From Deroplatys truncata (taxonomy: Eukaryota; Arthropoda; Insecta; Mantodea; Mantidae), in assembly GCA_030765065.1 (NCBI GenBank), contig CM060990.1, positions 462,219,321 through 462,283,320 of the forward strand: a stretch of 64,000 nt of DNA, in the 5' to 3' direction. Positions 10,414 through 19,935 of this stretch are shown here, one piece after another (positions within the stretch are counted from its first letter, which is position 1; every line of letters begins with the position of its first letter). Position numbers and translations under genes: made by a program. The notes below the pieces were generated by a model. It was not told the origin of the DNA. It did no database searches and was given only the letters and a program-made list of their open reading frames with translations.

Positions 10414-10737
10414 ATGGATCTCGACTTGCATGCCCAACGTTTATAGATTCCTCATTTTAGAGGTGTATAGATGATCGATCAGCTACCTTCAAGACCTCGT
10501 TACAGAGAGAGAATTATTGTCAACCTCGATATTTCGGTGAATGAAGGCACTCATTGGGTTGCTATAAAGAAGGATGGCAACGTCTCATTTTATTTCGATA
10601 GCTTTGGAAACTTGAAGCCTCCAAAAGAGATAGAAAGGTACCTTAGAGGCGTTAAGTTGCTGTATAACACTAAGAGGTTTCAGCGTTTCAGCTCAGTCAT
10701 CTGCGGGCACTTGTGCTTGCAATTTCTATCACAGTGA
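10414..10737 (+). pseudogene. Adenain-like cysteine protease, Polinton PRO
   Basis: It cleaves virion precursor proteins during maturation. ATG 10414 begins the frame 5 bp after the previous stop. TAG codons at 10444-10446 and 10468-10470 interrupt it. After these, the frame from ATG 10471 is open to TGA 10735. The catalytic set is readable in order: His in G-T-H-W-V-A-I, Asp in Y-F-D-S-F-G, Gln in R-F-Q-R-F-S-S, and Cys in V-I-C-G-H-L-C. This is the His-Asp-Gln-Cys order of the adenovirus protease family (C5). The product is short compared with family members and ends soon after the catalytic Cys. The downstream minor capsid gene overlaps its end in another frame. The two TAG codons make a full-length product impossible without readthrough. 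Confidence 0.88.
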
Positions 10738-11572
10738 GTTACACAATTGCTGTCAGTGGCAACGAGTCTGTCCTTACTACATACCTGAATCCCCCTCTTC
10801 AGATAGATCCGAAGGGACATTGTGAGATTGCTCTATTGAATTTTGAAACCTTCTATTCCATTTCCAATGTTGATCAGAGTAATAATAAATCTCATTACAT
10901 TCACAATGATGAAATTTAGATCATTGATATACCCGATGGAAATTACGAGATTGCTGATATTAATGAATACATACGAGATAAGCTAGGAGTGGATGAGAAT
11001 GTTTTCTTAATTCGATCTAATAATAACACAACGAGGCTGAAATTAAATGTCTTTTCGCCGTTGATTTTTCCAATGATCGTTCTATAGGATCTCTCTTGTG
11101 TTTCAGTGACAAAATTATTCCAGCTAATCAGCTGACTGAATCTGATTTCCTGGTAAATATATTTAAGGTGAGCATCATACGAATCGAGTGCAGTATTGCA
11201 ACAGGCTCTTTCATCGACGGTAAAATTGGACACTCGATCTATCAGTTTTTCCCATCTGTTCCTCCTGCATATCGTATTTCTCAAGAGCCATCAAATCCAA
11301 TTTACCTTCCAATCATAAACACCAATGTCATAGAGCAAATTAGTCTTCGTGTAGTGGACCAGAACGGTAATATCATGGACTTTAGAAACGAAGATATAAG
11401 TATAAGGCTTCACATTGCAACAATGACAATAGATTTTAGAGGAAGTCCGAGACGTCGAAGATATAATAATGGAGTGATTCGACGGCCGCGCCATACTCTG
11501 CATTTGACACCCAGTGGGTTAACATCACACAATCGTCAGTTCCTCCAGGCATTGGGCTTCAGAGTCCTATAA
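10713..11572 (+). pseudogene. Minor capsid protein (penton-like), Polinton
   Basis: This is the predicted vertex protein of the capsid, a single jelly-roll in Polintons. The first frame, 10713-10919, has Y-L-N-P-P-L-Q-I-D and N-F-E-T-F-Y-S-I-S-N-V-D. A TAG at 10917 interrupts it, and the same frame continues with I-P-D-G-N-Y-E-I-A-D-I-N-E-Y. A frameshift near 11050-11090 moves to the frame at 11096-11572. That frame carries F-F-P-S-V-P-P-A-Y, V-V-D-Q-N-G-N and I-S-I-R-L-H, typical late-strand motifs, and a basic C-terminus ending L-G-F-R-V-L. The TAA at 11570 is followed after 2 bp by the major capsid ATG. The true start is unclear because the first codons overlap the protease end. Confidence 0.85.
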
Positions 11573-11574
11573 TC

Positions 11575-12780
11575 ATGGACATCTTCGATGTTACCGAGAC
11601 ACCGAGATTCGATGACAATGTCACTAAAGAAGAGGATTATGTGTTGTTGCCGTATAATACATCAGCTCTGGACTATAATGACGAGATTAGAATCCCTTGT
11701 CAAGCTGAGGATTTGTATACATTCCTAATCGAAGTTATCTATACTATTACTATATCTATTACTAAACCTTATGGAGCAGCTTCTACTGCAAAGCTTAGCA
11801 ATAACGCTATTGGATTCATGTTTGAGGAGATTCGACTGGATATGAACGGTTCAAATATTGATGGAACCAGAAATTGCATCAATTTTATGCAACTATGCTG
11901 CGCTCAACCCAATGGAATGTGGTTGTCTGCTGAATGCTGGATGGTGCTATCCTGGAGAAGACATGGACATTGTGCATGCAACAAATGGAGCCTTCAATGC
12001 TATAGTACCAGTTTCGATGCCTCTGGGATTTGCTGACGACCACAAGGAATTCATACTCAATAGCAAGTTTGAGCTGGTAATGATTTGATGCAGGACTCTA
12101 AAAACTGTATTATAGCTCCTCAGGGTGAAGAGAATGCAGCTGTAAACTTGTAAGAATCGAGTGGAGAATGCCTGTGATTCGACTTTCTGATGCTGAAAAG
12201 GTTGAAATCCTCAAGATTGTCAAGTCGGACAAGGCGCTGTATCTCCCATTTAGGACCATGGATCTGCATACTCAGCCTGCAGTGCCGCAAACTAATTCAT
12301 TCACGTGGAATGTCGCCACCACATCAAAAATGGAGAGGCCGAGATTTGTCATTTTGGGTGCTCAGACTTTAAGATCGTGTAATGCATCTAAAGACTGCTC
12401 CCATTTTGATCATTGTAACATAATTAATTTGAGACTTTATCTTAATAGTTAATGTTATCTCTATCATGACATGAATTTGGACTTTGGAAACTCGAGATTT
12501 GCATCATTACATGATATGTACTCAAAGTTTCAAAACTCTTATTATGAAAACGAGAATTATCCTTTATTGAAGAGAAAAGATTTTCTTAATTTTGCTCCTA
12601 TATTTGTTATAGATTGCTCGCTACAACCAGAGGAAGTTGTAAATAGAGCTGTCTACATCAGAATACAAATTCAAGCTAATGCAATTATCCCTGCACAGAC
12701 TTCCTTGTATTGTTTAATAATTCATGATAAAGTATTTACATACTAGCCTCTGACTCATTTGATGCAGCTTATATTTTAAA
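11575..12780 (+). pseudogene. Major capsid protein (double-jelly-roll type), Polinton
   Basis: This is the hexon-like shell protein of the predicted virion. It begins M-D-I-F-D-V-T-E-T-P at 11575. The first block includes N-D-E-I-R-I-P and F-M-F-E-E-I-R-L-D-M-N-G (about 11815-11850). A frameshift near 11860-11900 moves to the frame that contains F-N-A-I-V-P-V-S-M-P-L-G-F, ending with TGA at 12086. The next block from 12168 has M-P-V-I-R-L-S-D and M-E-R-P-R-F-V-I-L. A TAA at 12450 and a TAG at 12744 interrupt this frame. Between them F-Q-N-S-Y-Y and L-Y-C-L-I-I-H-D are typical of the Polinton major capsid protein. After the gene come a 9-bp inverted repeat (AAAGTAATC at 12778, GATTACTTT at 12800) and AATAAA at 12838. 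Length is about 400 codons, slightly short for the family. Confidence 0.85.
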
Positions 12781-12837
12781 GTAATCATTGTATTCTAAGG
12801 ATTACTTTTTGCATTAGGAATGTAAGGATTTTTAATG

Positions 12838-12843
12838 AATAAA
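12838..12843 (+). promoter_or_regulatory. Polyadenylation signal for the rightward capsid genes
   Basis: AATAAA lies 58 bp after the last stop of the major capsid gene and just before the convergent small ORF. Several AATAA-type sequences on the opposite strand (12868-12890) could serve the convergent gene. Confidence 0.5.
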
Positions 12844-12880
12844 GACATGATGTAAAAACAAACCTTCATTCTTTTTATTA

Positions 12881-13210
12881 CTATTTATTATACAGTTCAA
12901 GCGCTTTCCTCCTCCAACTCCCAGTTCCAGCATTTGGTGTTACACCTGCAACAGATAGGTTACCGAAATTGTAAGCAATAAACGATTCAACTCTTTTTAG
13001 CCTGCAAATTTCATCGCTATTTAAAAGTATTTCACAATCATTTAAATAAGTGTTCAAAATTTTTATTTCGGACTCTTCCATATAAGCAACGATATTATAA
13101 GAGAAAACAATATTTGCACAATATTCCACTCCCGAGCACTTTCTCGATTGGAGGAATACTTTGAATATAGGGAGACTCTTTCGAATTATCTCCCAGTCTT
13201 CCATGGTCAT
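12881..13210 (-). CDS. Unrecognised 109-residue Polinton ORF
   Basis: Uninterrupted frame from ATG 13210 (M-T-M-E-D-W-E-I-I-R-K-S-L) to the stop at 12881, convergent with the major capsid gene. It is mixed-charge, with hydrophobic patches, and a glycine- and threonine-rich C-terminus (G-V-T-P-N-A-G-T-G-S-W-R-R-K). Two cysteines lie in C-S-G-V-E-Y-C. I recognise no domain. It is one of the few unbroken frames in the element, but at this length that can be chance. Its position outside the capsid block suggests an accessory or early gene, which is inference. Confidence 0.45.
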   Translation of the reverse strand: MTMEDWEIIRKSLPIFKVFLQSRKCSGVEYCANIVFSYNIVAYMEESEIKILNTYLNDCEILLNSDEICRLKRVESFIAYNFGNLSVAGVTPNAGTGSWRRKALELYNK

Positions 13211-13261
13211 GTATACAAATTTTTCACTATAAGTACTGGAAGATCGTAGAAGAAGCCTATC

Positions 13262-13417
13262 TTAACGTTGTGCCTTCTCGAGATGTAGACGTCTCGGCAC
13301 CCGCTTCTTACCGGCGAGTTTCTTGGGGGTGTCGATGCTGGTTATTCTATCCTCCAAGAGCTTCAGCGTCCTTTGCAAATCTGCAAAGCTGTTCCTCCTC
13401 TTCTTCCCCTTATTTCA
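13262..13417 (-). CDS. Putative last exon: basic region plus leucine-heptad helix
   Basis: Read leftward from about 13405 the frame gives K-K-R-R-N-S-F-A-D-L-Q-R-T-L-K-L-L-E-D-R, then a second basic patch (G-K-K-R-V-P-R-R-L-H) and TAA at 13262-13264. Leucines are spaced as in a short amphipathic helix or coiled coil. A TTTCAG acceptor-like site lies at 13422-13427, but it gives a stop within two codons in this frame, so the exact junction is uncertain. It may be the 3-prime exon of the gene whose exon lies at 13551-13760. Confidence 0.35.
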
Positions 13418-13550
13418 GCGTCTGAAACATTGCCCATTGGATGCCTTAGAAAACATGCTTTTGTAAGTGCAGGTAGCATGAAAATAATTGCATTTTGTTA
13501 GGTTACAGGGAAATGAAACAAAAATGTTTTCTAGATATGAAAATACTCAC

Positions 13551-13760
13551 GTCAATGTTTTCCTGAGTTCTGCAGGCTTGTCAGGGGAAGGTTCTGAGGT
13601 CGTGGTTGTTACATCTCGGACCACCTGGGAATTGGACTCCTTCTGTTCCTCATCTATGGGATTAGCATACTGCGCTGCAAGGGGGTATTCCACCACATTT
13701 TCTGATTCTTTATCACCCGAATCTATCTCGTTTTTAGGTGCAGGTGTCGGCACTTGAATT
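13551..13760 (-). CDS. Putative internal exon of a spliced accessory gene
   Basis: Read leftward, TTTGCAG ends at 13761 and GTGAGT begins at 13550, giving a 210-bp exon of 70 open codons. The product is hydrophilic: V-P-T-P-A-P-K-N-E-I-D-S-G near the start, then an acidic middle and a threonine/serine/proline-rich end. There is no good ATG within it, which supports an internal exon. Function unknown. It lies downstream of the TATA promoter near 14495. Confidence 0.4.
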
Positions 13761-14011
13761 CTGCAAAGACTTAATAATTTCCAATGTTAGTTACGTCTAG
13801 ATACCACTATACTATAGTACTATGTATCGAAATAGCAATGCATGTTAGCATCGCCTACGGAATTAATTTTCACATTAATGATCTCTGCGGTTACTTATAG
13901 GACGATACCAATGTACAATCGTGTGGTATATTTTTTAAAGTGCCACTTACTTTAAATTTCTCTGTCTGAAGAGGAATACACTGCAGCTATCATTGCATGC
14001 GAACTACGATG

Positions 14012-14144
14012 TCATCTGTCCTTGCACCTCGGGCTTTGCACACAGTATGGAGTGAGTATATCCATTGAGTACTCTGAATGCAACAGAGAGCTGTGACTTA
14101 AAATAATGCTGTCCATCTCACCATCACTTTCGGAATCAGTCTCT
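14012..14144 (-). CDS. Possible upstream exon with acidic motif
   Basis: Leftward, TATTCCAG ends at 14145 and is followed by an open frame starting E-T-D-S-E-S-D-G-E-M-D-S-I-I-L-S, an acidic patch with an in-frame ATG, and running to TGA at 14012. No good donor was identified before the stop. A further piece near 14250-14320 has C-T-D-S-C-P-V-Y-K-R. These may be exons of the same accessory gene or chance open stretches. Confidence 0.25.
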
Positions 14145-14469
14145 CTGGAATACAAGAACTACAAAACAATGAGCCATTTTATTTTCACTCTTCTTTAGAG
14201 AACAATTGCACACTTTTTTTAGAAATTCCATTCAGGAATAAAAAAAATCTGTACTTATATCCTGCTTCTTTTGTAGACTGGGCAGCTGTCTGTGCATATG
14301 CCTCGAGAAGATATCTGGTCATGATACGAAGGCATGTTACACACTATAGAGTGTATGATGCCATTTCACGACTCTTTATGATAATATGTATGATGGTATG
14401 ACTCTTCTCCACATTCGCTCCAAAAATCGTCCATAGTATTATCGGCTCGATTACACTTCGAATAATATT

Positions 14470-14505
14470 CAGTGCAGTGTGAGAAGGGGCTCCTTATATA
14501 CACAG
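14470..14505 (-). promoter_or_regulatory. TATA-box core promoter for the leftward accessory gene
   Basis: On the minus strand, TGTATATAAGGAG (TATA at about 14500) is followed about 30 bases later by CACACTGCACTGAA, an initiator-like region. It lies at the right end of the Polinton gene block, pointing into the spliced leftward ORFs. Confidence 0.4.
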
Positions 14506-14780
14506 GATAGAAAACCAGTTCTTCCGTCACATGTAATGACATGCAGAGAGGATCGGTGGGGGAAACGCTCTGTAGGGGGCGGAGAGGAATGTGTTTTTTC
14601 TATGCAGGAGAATCGAGAAGAGCTTGGAGGCCGATGGATGCAGTGAGAGAGAGGGAATGATAACTTCGATTATAGACAGGAATACACATAAAGGTTTTTA
14701 ATACCTCTGTTTGAAAGAGACAATTAGTGTAAAACAGATGGTTAGAATAGATTGTACATTTATATCCATGCTAGGTGATT

Positions 14781-15663
14781 CTTGTAGGTCTTTGTGCAGG
14801 TTCGTGTCTTTGGAGGAAGTGTAAGTATGTTATATGTGTGCGTGTGTGTGAGCATGCACTGGTGTATATGTGTATATGCATGTGTAATGGCTCTGTGTAT
14901 GTGTTCGTGTATATATGAGTGCTTGGATGTATGCAAGTCAAGAAGAAAGAAAGAGAGAGATAGAAAGAAAAAAGAGAGAAGAAGAAAGGAAATAAAGGAT
15001 AGAATCTAGGCATTGGGATACCTAAGTATACACCAGGGTTTAATATAAATAATCATGTTTGATAAATACATTTTAATCTGGCCGAGCATACTCCCATAGT
15101 TTAATATTAACTAAGCATTAGAGCTTAGCAGGGTAAGATTCGAAATAGGACATCTGGGTACCTAAGAATACCCTGCATTAAACATCATAATGATATATAA
15201 AAATTAACATGATTTACTCTATTCGTCTAAGTTCCTAAATTTTAATAGTTATTAATAATTAATGTTTCACTACTAAGACTCGAACTCGGCCCTTTGGATA
15301 CCCGAGAACCCTTTCATTATTCACGGTAATGATATAATAATGTTTTACCCTATCAAAGTATACATTTTTCATTAGTAATTAAAACATTAAACTTTTGCCT
15401 GCAGTAAAATTTGAACTCAGACCTAACGACACTTAAGTATACACAGGGGTTTAATATAGGTAATGATATATGTTAAACACATTTTTATATCGCTGTTTGA
15501 ATAAGCCAATAGATACAAAAATAGAGAGTTGAACATGTATAACAATGTTCGGCGATGACAGTAGGTCTTCGTGCAGGATCGTGTGTTTGGAGGAAGTGGT
15601 AGAGTTGTTACGATCGTGTATATCTATGTTCGGAGATGTCCGTAGGTCTTCGTGGAGGTTCGG
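14781..15663. repeat. Dispersed repeat GTAGGTCTTYGTGCAGG with simple-sequence DNA
   Basis: GTAGGTCTTTGTGCAGG is followed by TTCGTGTCTTTGGAGGAAGT at 14784-14820. Nearly the same sequence recurs at 15560-15598, and a shorter tandem copy begins near 15627. Between the first two copies lie a GT-rich tract (14830-14930) and a GA-rich tract (14940-15000). No gene is seen. Confidence 0.6.
15003..15540. repeat. About four imperfect ~130-bp tandem units
   Basis: The unit contains a GGRTACCTAAGTATAC-like core followed by a TTTAATAT-GATATA stretch. Copies of the core are near 15018, 15158, 15297 and 15430. Each copy is preceded by a GATTCGAA or ACTCGAACTC-like motif. Divergence between copies is high, so the array is old. 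Confidence 0.5.
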
Positions 15664-15860
15664 CTGCTCTCAGAGAGAACTGCCCGCAGGGCAGAGTCGG
15701 TGCCATCATGTCGCCGTCTATAATGAATGGAAGCTAACCTCGTGGGAACGACTCTTTCTCTTTTCTACCGTCAAACAAAGACACTCCAGGTATAATAGCA
15801 AGTCTCCAAGTGTTCCTTTGTTACCGGGGGTGCCAGCCTGATCTTTTGTTATATATCCCA

Positions 15861-16358
15861 GGTGCGCGTGTTTGGAGACAATGCTGTGGGGTGAGGGGAT
15901 TGCTACATATGTGGCCTTCCTAACGAACACTTGTGCGAGACAATGGAGTGGAGACAATAGCGCCTGTTCTTTTGTTGCCATGGCACCAGTCTGGTCTATT
16001 GTTATATTGCACGTGTTTGGAGAGAGAATAGAATGCTATGGGAGAGGGGTTGCTACATGTGTGACCTTCCTAACGAACACTTGTGCTGAAGAATGGAATG
16101 GGGACATTAGCGCTTGTTCTTTTGTCACAAGCATAATTTATTACACCATTGTTCATTTTGACAAGAAAAAGGTACGGTCTTTGTTATATTTATCGGGTAC
16201 GCATGTTTGGAGAGAGAATAGAATGTAGCTGGAGGGAGGGGGTTGCTACAGGTGTAGCCTTCCTAAAGTGCACGTTTGCGGAAATGGAATGATGAGAATA
16301 GCATCTGCTCCATTGTTACAAAGCATAATTTATTACACCATTGTTCATTTTGCAGGTG
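15861..16358. repeat. Three tandem ~160-185-bp repeats
   Basis: Each copy begins with a CGTGTTTGGAGA-like block and contains GGTTGCTACA, CCTTCCTAACGAACACTTGT and a GCTTGTTCTTTTGT-like block. Copies start near 15861, 16010 and 16196. The second and third share an additional TAATTTATTACACCATTGTT segment. No coding potential is convincing. Confidence 0.7.
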
Positions 16359-16669
16359 ATGGACAACCTTAATTACATGCCTGTCAACCTTTCCAATATA
16401 CTCCACAAAATGTATGACCTCAGCTGCTACCAAAAAGGTACCAGGGGCGTGGCAGGTGGAGAAGAGGCCTAATTGGCATACTAATTGCACATTCCTGCAT
16501 ATTAAGTGCGCTAGAACTGTCATTTCTGCCCTACTGACTTAGGGTTTTTTCCACTAAAGACTCCTCCTCGAATACCATACAAATGATGTTTATTTAGACC
16601 CTTTTGTTGTTAAAGTACTTGAATAAGCGGTTCTTTGTATTACAGTTGTTAACCACAATTGCTAAGACC

Positions 16670-17150
16670 TATCATCGTTTTCCCTACCTCTCCCATATAA
16701 ACGCATTTCTCCCTCCTTCAATCATCTCCTAGCTTAGGCTGTCTCTTGCCCTCCGTTTTCCTCGTCTCTCCCGTATAAACGCATATTCTGTCATTCAACC
16801 CTTGCCAGCCTAATACCTCTCCTCGGTTTCCTATCTCTCTTATATAAACGCATGTCAGCTTTAACATCTATGTTAGCAGCTCCCTCGTATTCCCTATCTC
16901 TCCCATATAAGCTAATATTCCCCCTCCTTCAGCATCTGTCTAGCCTATCACCTCTCCGCGTATTCTCTAGCTCACTCGTACAACGCGCATTCCCTCCTTT
17001 TGCGCCTGTCTAGCCTAGCATCAGCCCTCGTATTCCCTAGCTCTCCCATATAAACGCATTTTCCTCTTTGAACCGCCGCATCAAGCCTCGTTTTCCCTAT
17101 CCTTTCCCATATAAACGCATAAAGTGGCCTCGCTCTCTCTATAATAAGCT
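16670..17150 (+). repeat. Tandem 62-78-bp units carrying a CCATATAAACGCAT core
   Basis: Cores lie near 16694, 16772, 16841, 16903 (variant), 16976 (degenerate), 17047 and 17108, with a last weak one near 17140. Each is preceded by CTCGTWTTCCCTATCTCTC. The core resembles a TATA box, so each unit could be a promoter-like module, or the array may simply be a minisatellite. The flanks are pyrimidine-rich. Confidence 0.7.
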
Positions 17151-19488
17151 ACTGTCATGCTAATGGTTTTTACGCCCGAAAAAACCCATCGCCCTCCACC
17201 GGGTTTGAACTCGCGAACTCGGGAATTAGAGGTTAGCCTGGTGCCCCTATTCTAGTTACAAATATGATATATTTGGACACATATCCGAGAAAAAATAAAT
17301 GAGCCAACCGACGTTATTTATTGTCTGGTCTCTAAAACACAACTGATAAAAGACATCAATAATTCTTAACGTGTAGTGGTAATCCCGCATATAAAGTTTT
17401 CTCATCGAGATTCACTCTCCCTCTCTCTCATTTTCCCGCCCTCTCACCCCCTCCTCAATCAGGTCCGGTCCTCTCAGCAACCACGTACCGCTTCCAGGCA
17501 ATCTCATTTTTGTAAAAATCCCCACTCCACTCCGCTCTTCACCAAAAAAGAGACACGTTTGTCATGCAATGGATCCATTTGTATTTTTCTTTCTTTACAC
17601 AGATTACACTCAAGCTCACGAAATGTGTATATTGTTTGTCTGTACTAGGTAGAATGTGCAGTGTGGAGGAGCAACCCAAAATCCAAATCATGTGGTTTAT
17701 CTCAAAATTATGTTATTAACAATAGTTTTCATATAAATAATTACAAGGAGTTGAGAGAAAATTGCTCTTTGATTGCAGTCACATATGCATTTCTTAAAGT
17801 TTATCTAACTCTTGTCAATTATTCTGTACAAAATTTAATGGTTGAGTGCCCGCAGAATTTTTAAGCAATTGAAGCTTTTTAATCTACGACGAAATATAAT
17901 TCAACAGTTTTTGCTTTATTTGTGCTTAAAACGAACATAGAAAGGTGATTCCGTCGTTCAAGCACTTGCTTAAAATTACCTTTATATCTATACTTCTGTA
18001 ACCAAAACTATTACCTTTTCAGCTTTGATCTCAAGCTTCTGAACTCGTTTAGTTACAGAAAGGAAGATAGTTGATAAAAATAAACGGAATAGGATAAGGC
18101 GACGTTTGACAATTCTTCTTCCTCTTTAAGATAGCTTCTCATGTGCAACCACACAGCACTATCTATACTGTATACCAACTACATATGCACATTAAGAAAT
18201 GCCTGACTGAATTAAAGTATTAGAGAATGTACTAATTGCTTGATTTGAGTTAACAACCACATTCTTTTCTCTGTTCAGTGGCGGGCAGGCATTTCGGTTC
18301 CATTACTTTTTGAGGCAAATGGAAGGGAAATCATGGGTATATGCCTGTATAAAGCATCGCAGTTATAAAACTTCAAACTGGCTGCAGTATATATTTTTTC
18401 AATATTGGGGTAACTTATTTTGAGCTGTACTATGTGTTAAATAAAAAACTCCTAGGTAAAAATAAAAAGTAGTTCCTTTATCTAAATTAGTAATTCTGAT
18501 CTGGATAATACTTTCTGTAATATTTCTGCGCTGCTCTTTAAACACCTGTTGTGTATACATATGCTATCTTTCCATTATTTATTCCCTAATATTTTTCTAT
18601 TTTTACGGTCTGTGTCAAAATATTATATCAATAAACCGTTTACTTGAACACATTGTAATTAATAACATTAACAGCTGTGTTGTTCTGAATAAAATGTCCT
18701 ACATACTGTAAGCCTCTGACCAGAAAACGTCTGCGGGGTGTTATGCTCTCCGGAGGAGTGAGGGGGGGGGAACAGTACCACGCGACAGCTCACAAGGATG
18801 TCATAAATAGATCTACTATCTACATTAGAAATATCGCGCAACGTTAATATTCCAGCATGTTTCCCTTGGAGCAGTGTGTAGGTGTTTTCTAGTAATTTAT
18901 TAAGTTATTTACAATGCCCATTAATAAAGGAAGTACAAAGTAATACAAAGTAATCTCTGTTCATTCGCTCGCCTTAGAATCTTCACGTGTATTCAGCACT
19001 GCTAGCTCATGAGCACATGCTTTCTAAGAGGGCTTTAAGCCTTGTTGATATGTTGAAAGTAGAGCCGTAATCTTTCTCAAATAGTGCTAGAATTGTGGAT
19101 GACAACACATTCTCGTCAAAGGAACATAGTGTACTCAATGGTAGTGATCTTCCTGGTCTTCTAAACTTTAATAAATACGTTCCCTTGTTTACACTTTATG
19201 CGCATCAAGAGTTCAAAAACACACAATATTTACACCCATTAGTGCTTTAATCTACAGGACACTGTAGTGATTACAAAAGGATAGTCAAATAATTTAGAGT
19301 TCCTCATGGAATGGGGAAGAAGTGCATGGGTATTGTTTTGTTTGCGTTATTGCACCATTTTGCACGTAGGTGTGCATTTCACTCAGAATAAGAATGTTCA
19401 TTACGACAGTTTTGCGTTGGCTTTCAATGTAGTATCATGTGAAGAATATCACACCTCTGTGGACTAAGTTTTATATACGCGTAATAAT
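17151..19488. other. Non-coding stretch, nothing firm
   Basis: On the minus strand at about 17245-17185 there is a tRNA B-box-like GAGTTCAAACCCGG, which could be the remnant of a tRNA-derived SINE. I see no A box at the right distance. The rest is AT-rich, with no supported gene and short simple runs such as a G run at 18764-18771. Confidence 0.4.
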
Positions 19489-19544
19489 AAAAACCGGTGA
19501 AAATATACTTGTGTGATTCATCCTTCAATACATTAAGATTAGGA

Positions 19545-19935
19545 TTAGTGGACGGACGGGACACCTACCACCTCCACCCGCAAGGGATCTTTGGTGCATA
19601 TACCCACGGGAGGAACGGATTTGATGAAGGAACCGCAGGAGACACATGGGCTGCAGAACCGGCCGACGCAGGTGATAGAGTCGCGCAGTTCCCTAGTAGT
19701 TACAGGCTTGACCACCGGCCGCAGAGCGCTCGGCGGCGACCTTCCCAAGCCACCGGGTGGCCCATAGACTGCCCTCCAGCGGAGACCGGGTAGAGCTCAC
19801 CCAGCAGTGGAGGCTCGAGCGGCTGCCATCTGACGGGGCCGAGAAGTTCCAAAGCGCATGGCCCTGCTCATCTGTCCGCCGCCGACCGACACACAGCCCC
19901 GGAATCAACCTGTAAGGATCCTGCAATATATAATG
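19545..19935. other. GC-rich island with open frames on both strands
   Basis: Base composition changes sharply from AT-rich flanks to GC-rich and back within about 400 bp. Open frames run on the plus strand (19497-19793) and the minus strand (19545-19748, including C-V-G-R-F-C-S-P-C-V-S-C-G). Overlapping open frames are expected in GC-rich DNA, so neither is called as a gene. It could be a CpG-island-like promoter, a transposon fragment or an exon. I cannot decide from the sequence. Confidence 0.4.

Noticed and set aside
9412..12746. In-frame stops read as recoded codons
   Set aside because: All three stop types occur, and neighbouring genes carry frameshifts, so decay is simpler than an alternative code or readthrough.
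14500..15000. Right terminal inverted repeat of the Polinton
   Set aside because: The left end is outside the window, so no pairing can be tested; no border is claimed.
14771..15013. Small proteins on both strands over GT- and GA-rich DNA
   Set aside because: These frames are translations of simple-sequence DNA.
17185..17245. tRNA gene on the minus strand
   Set aside because: Only a B-box-like sequence is visible; no cloverleaf or A box at the right distance.
19497..19793. 98-residue plus-strand protein in the GC-rich island
   Set aside because: An overlapping minus-strand frame is equally open, and neither matches a family I know.
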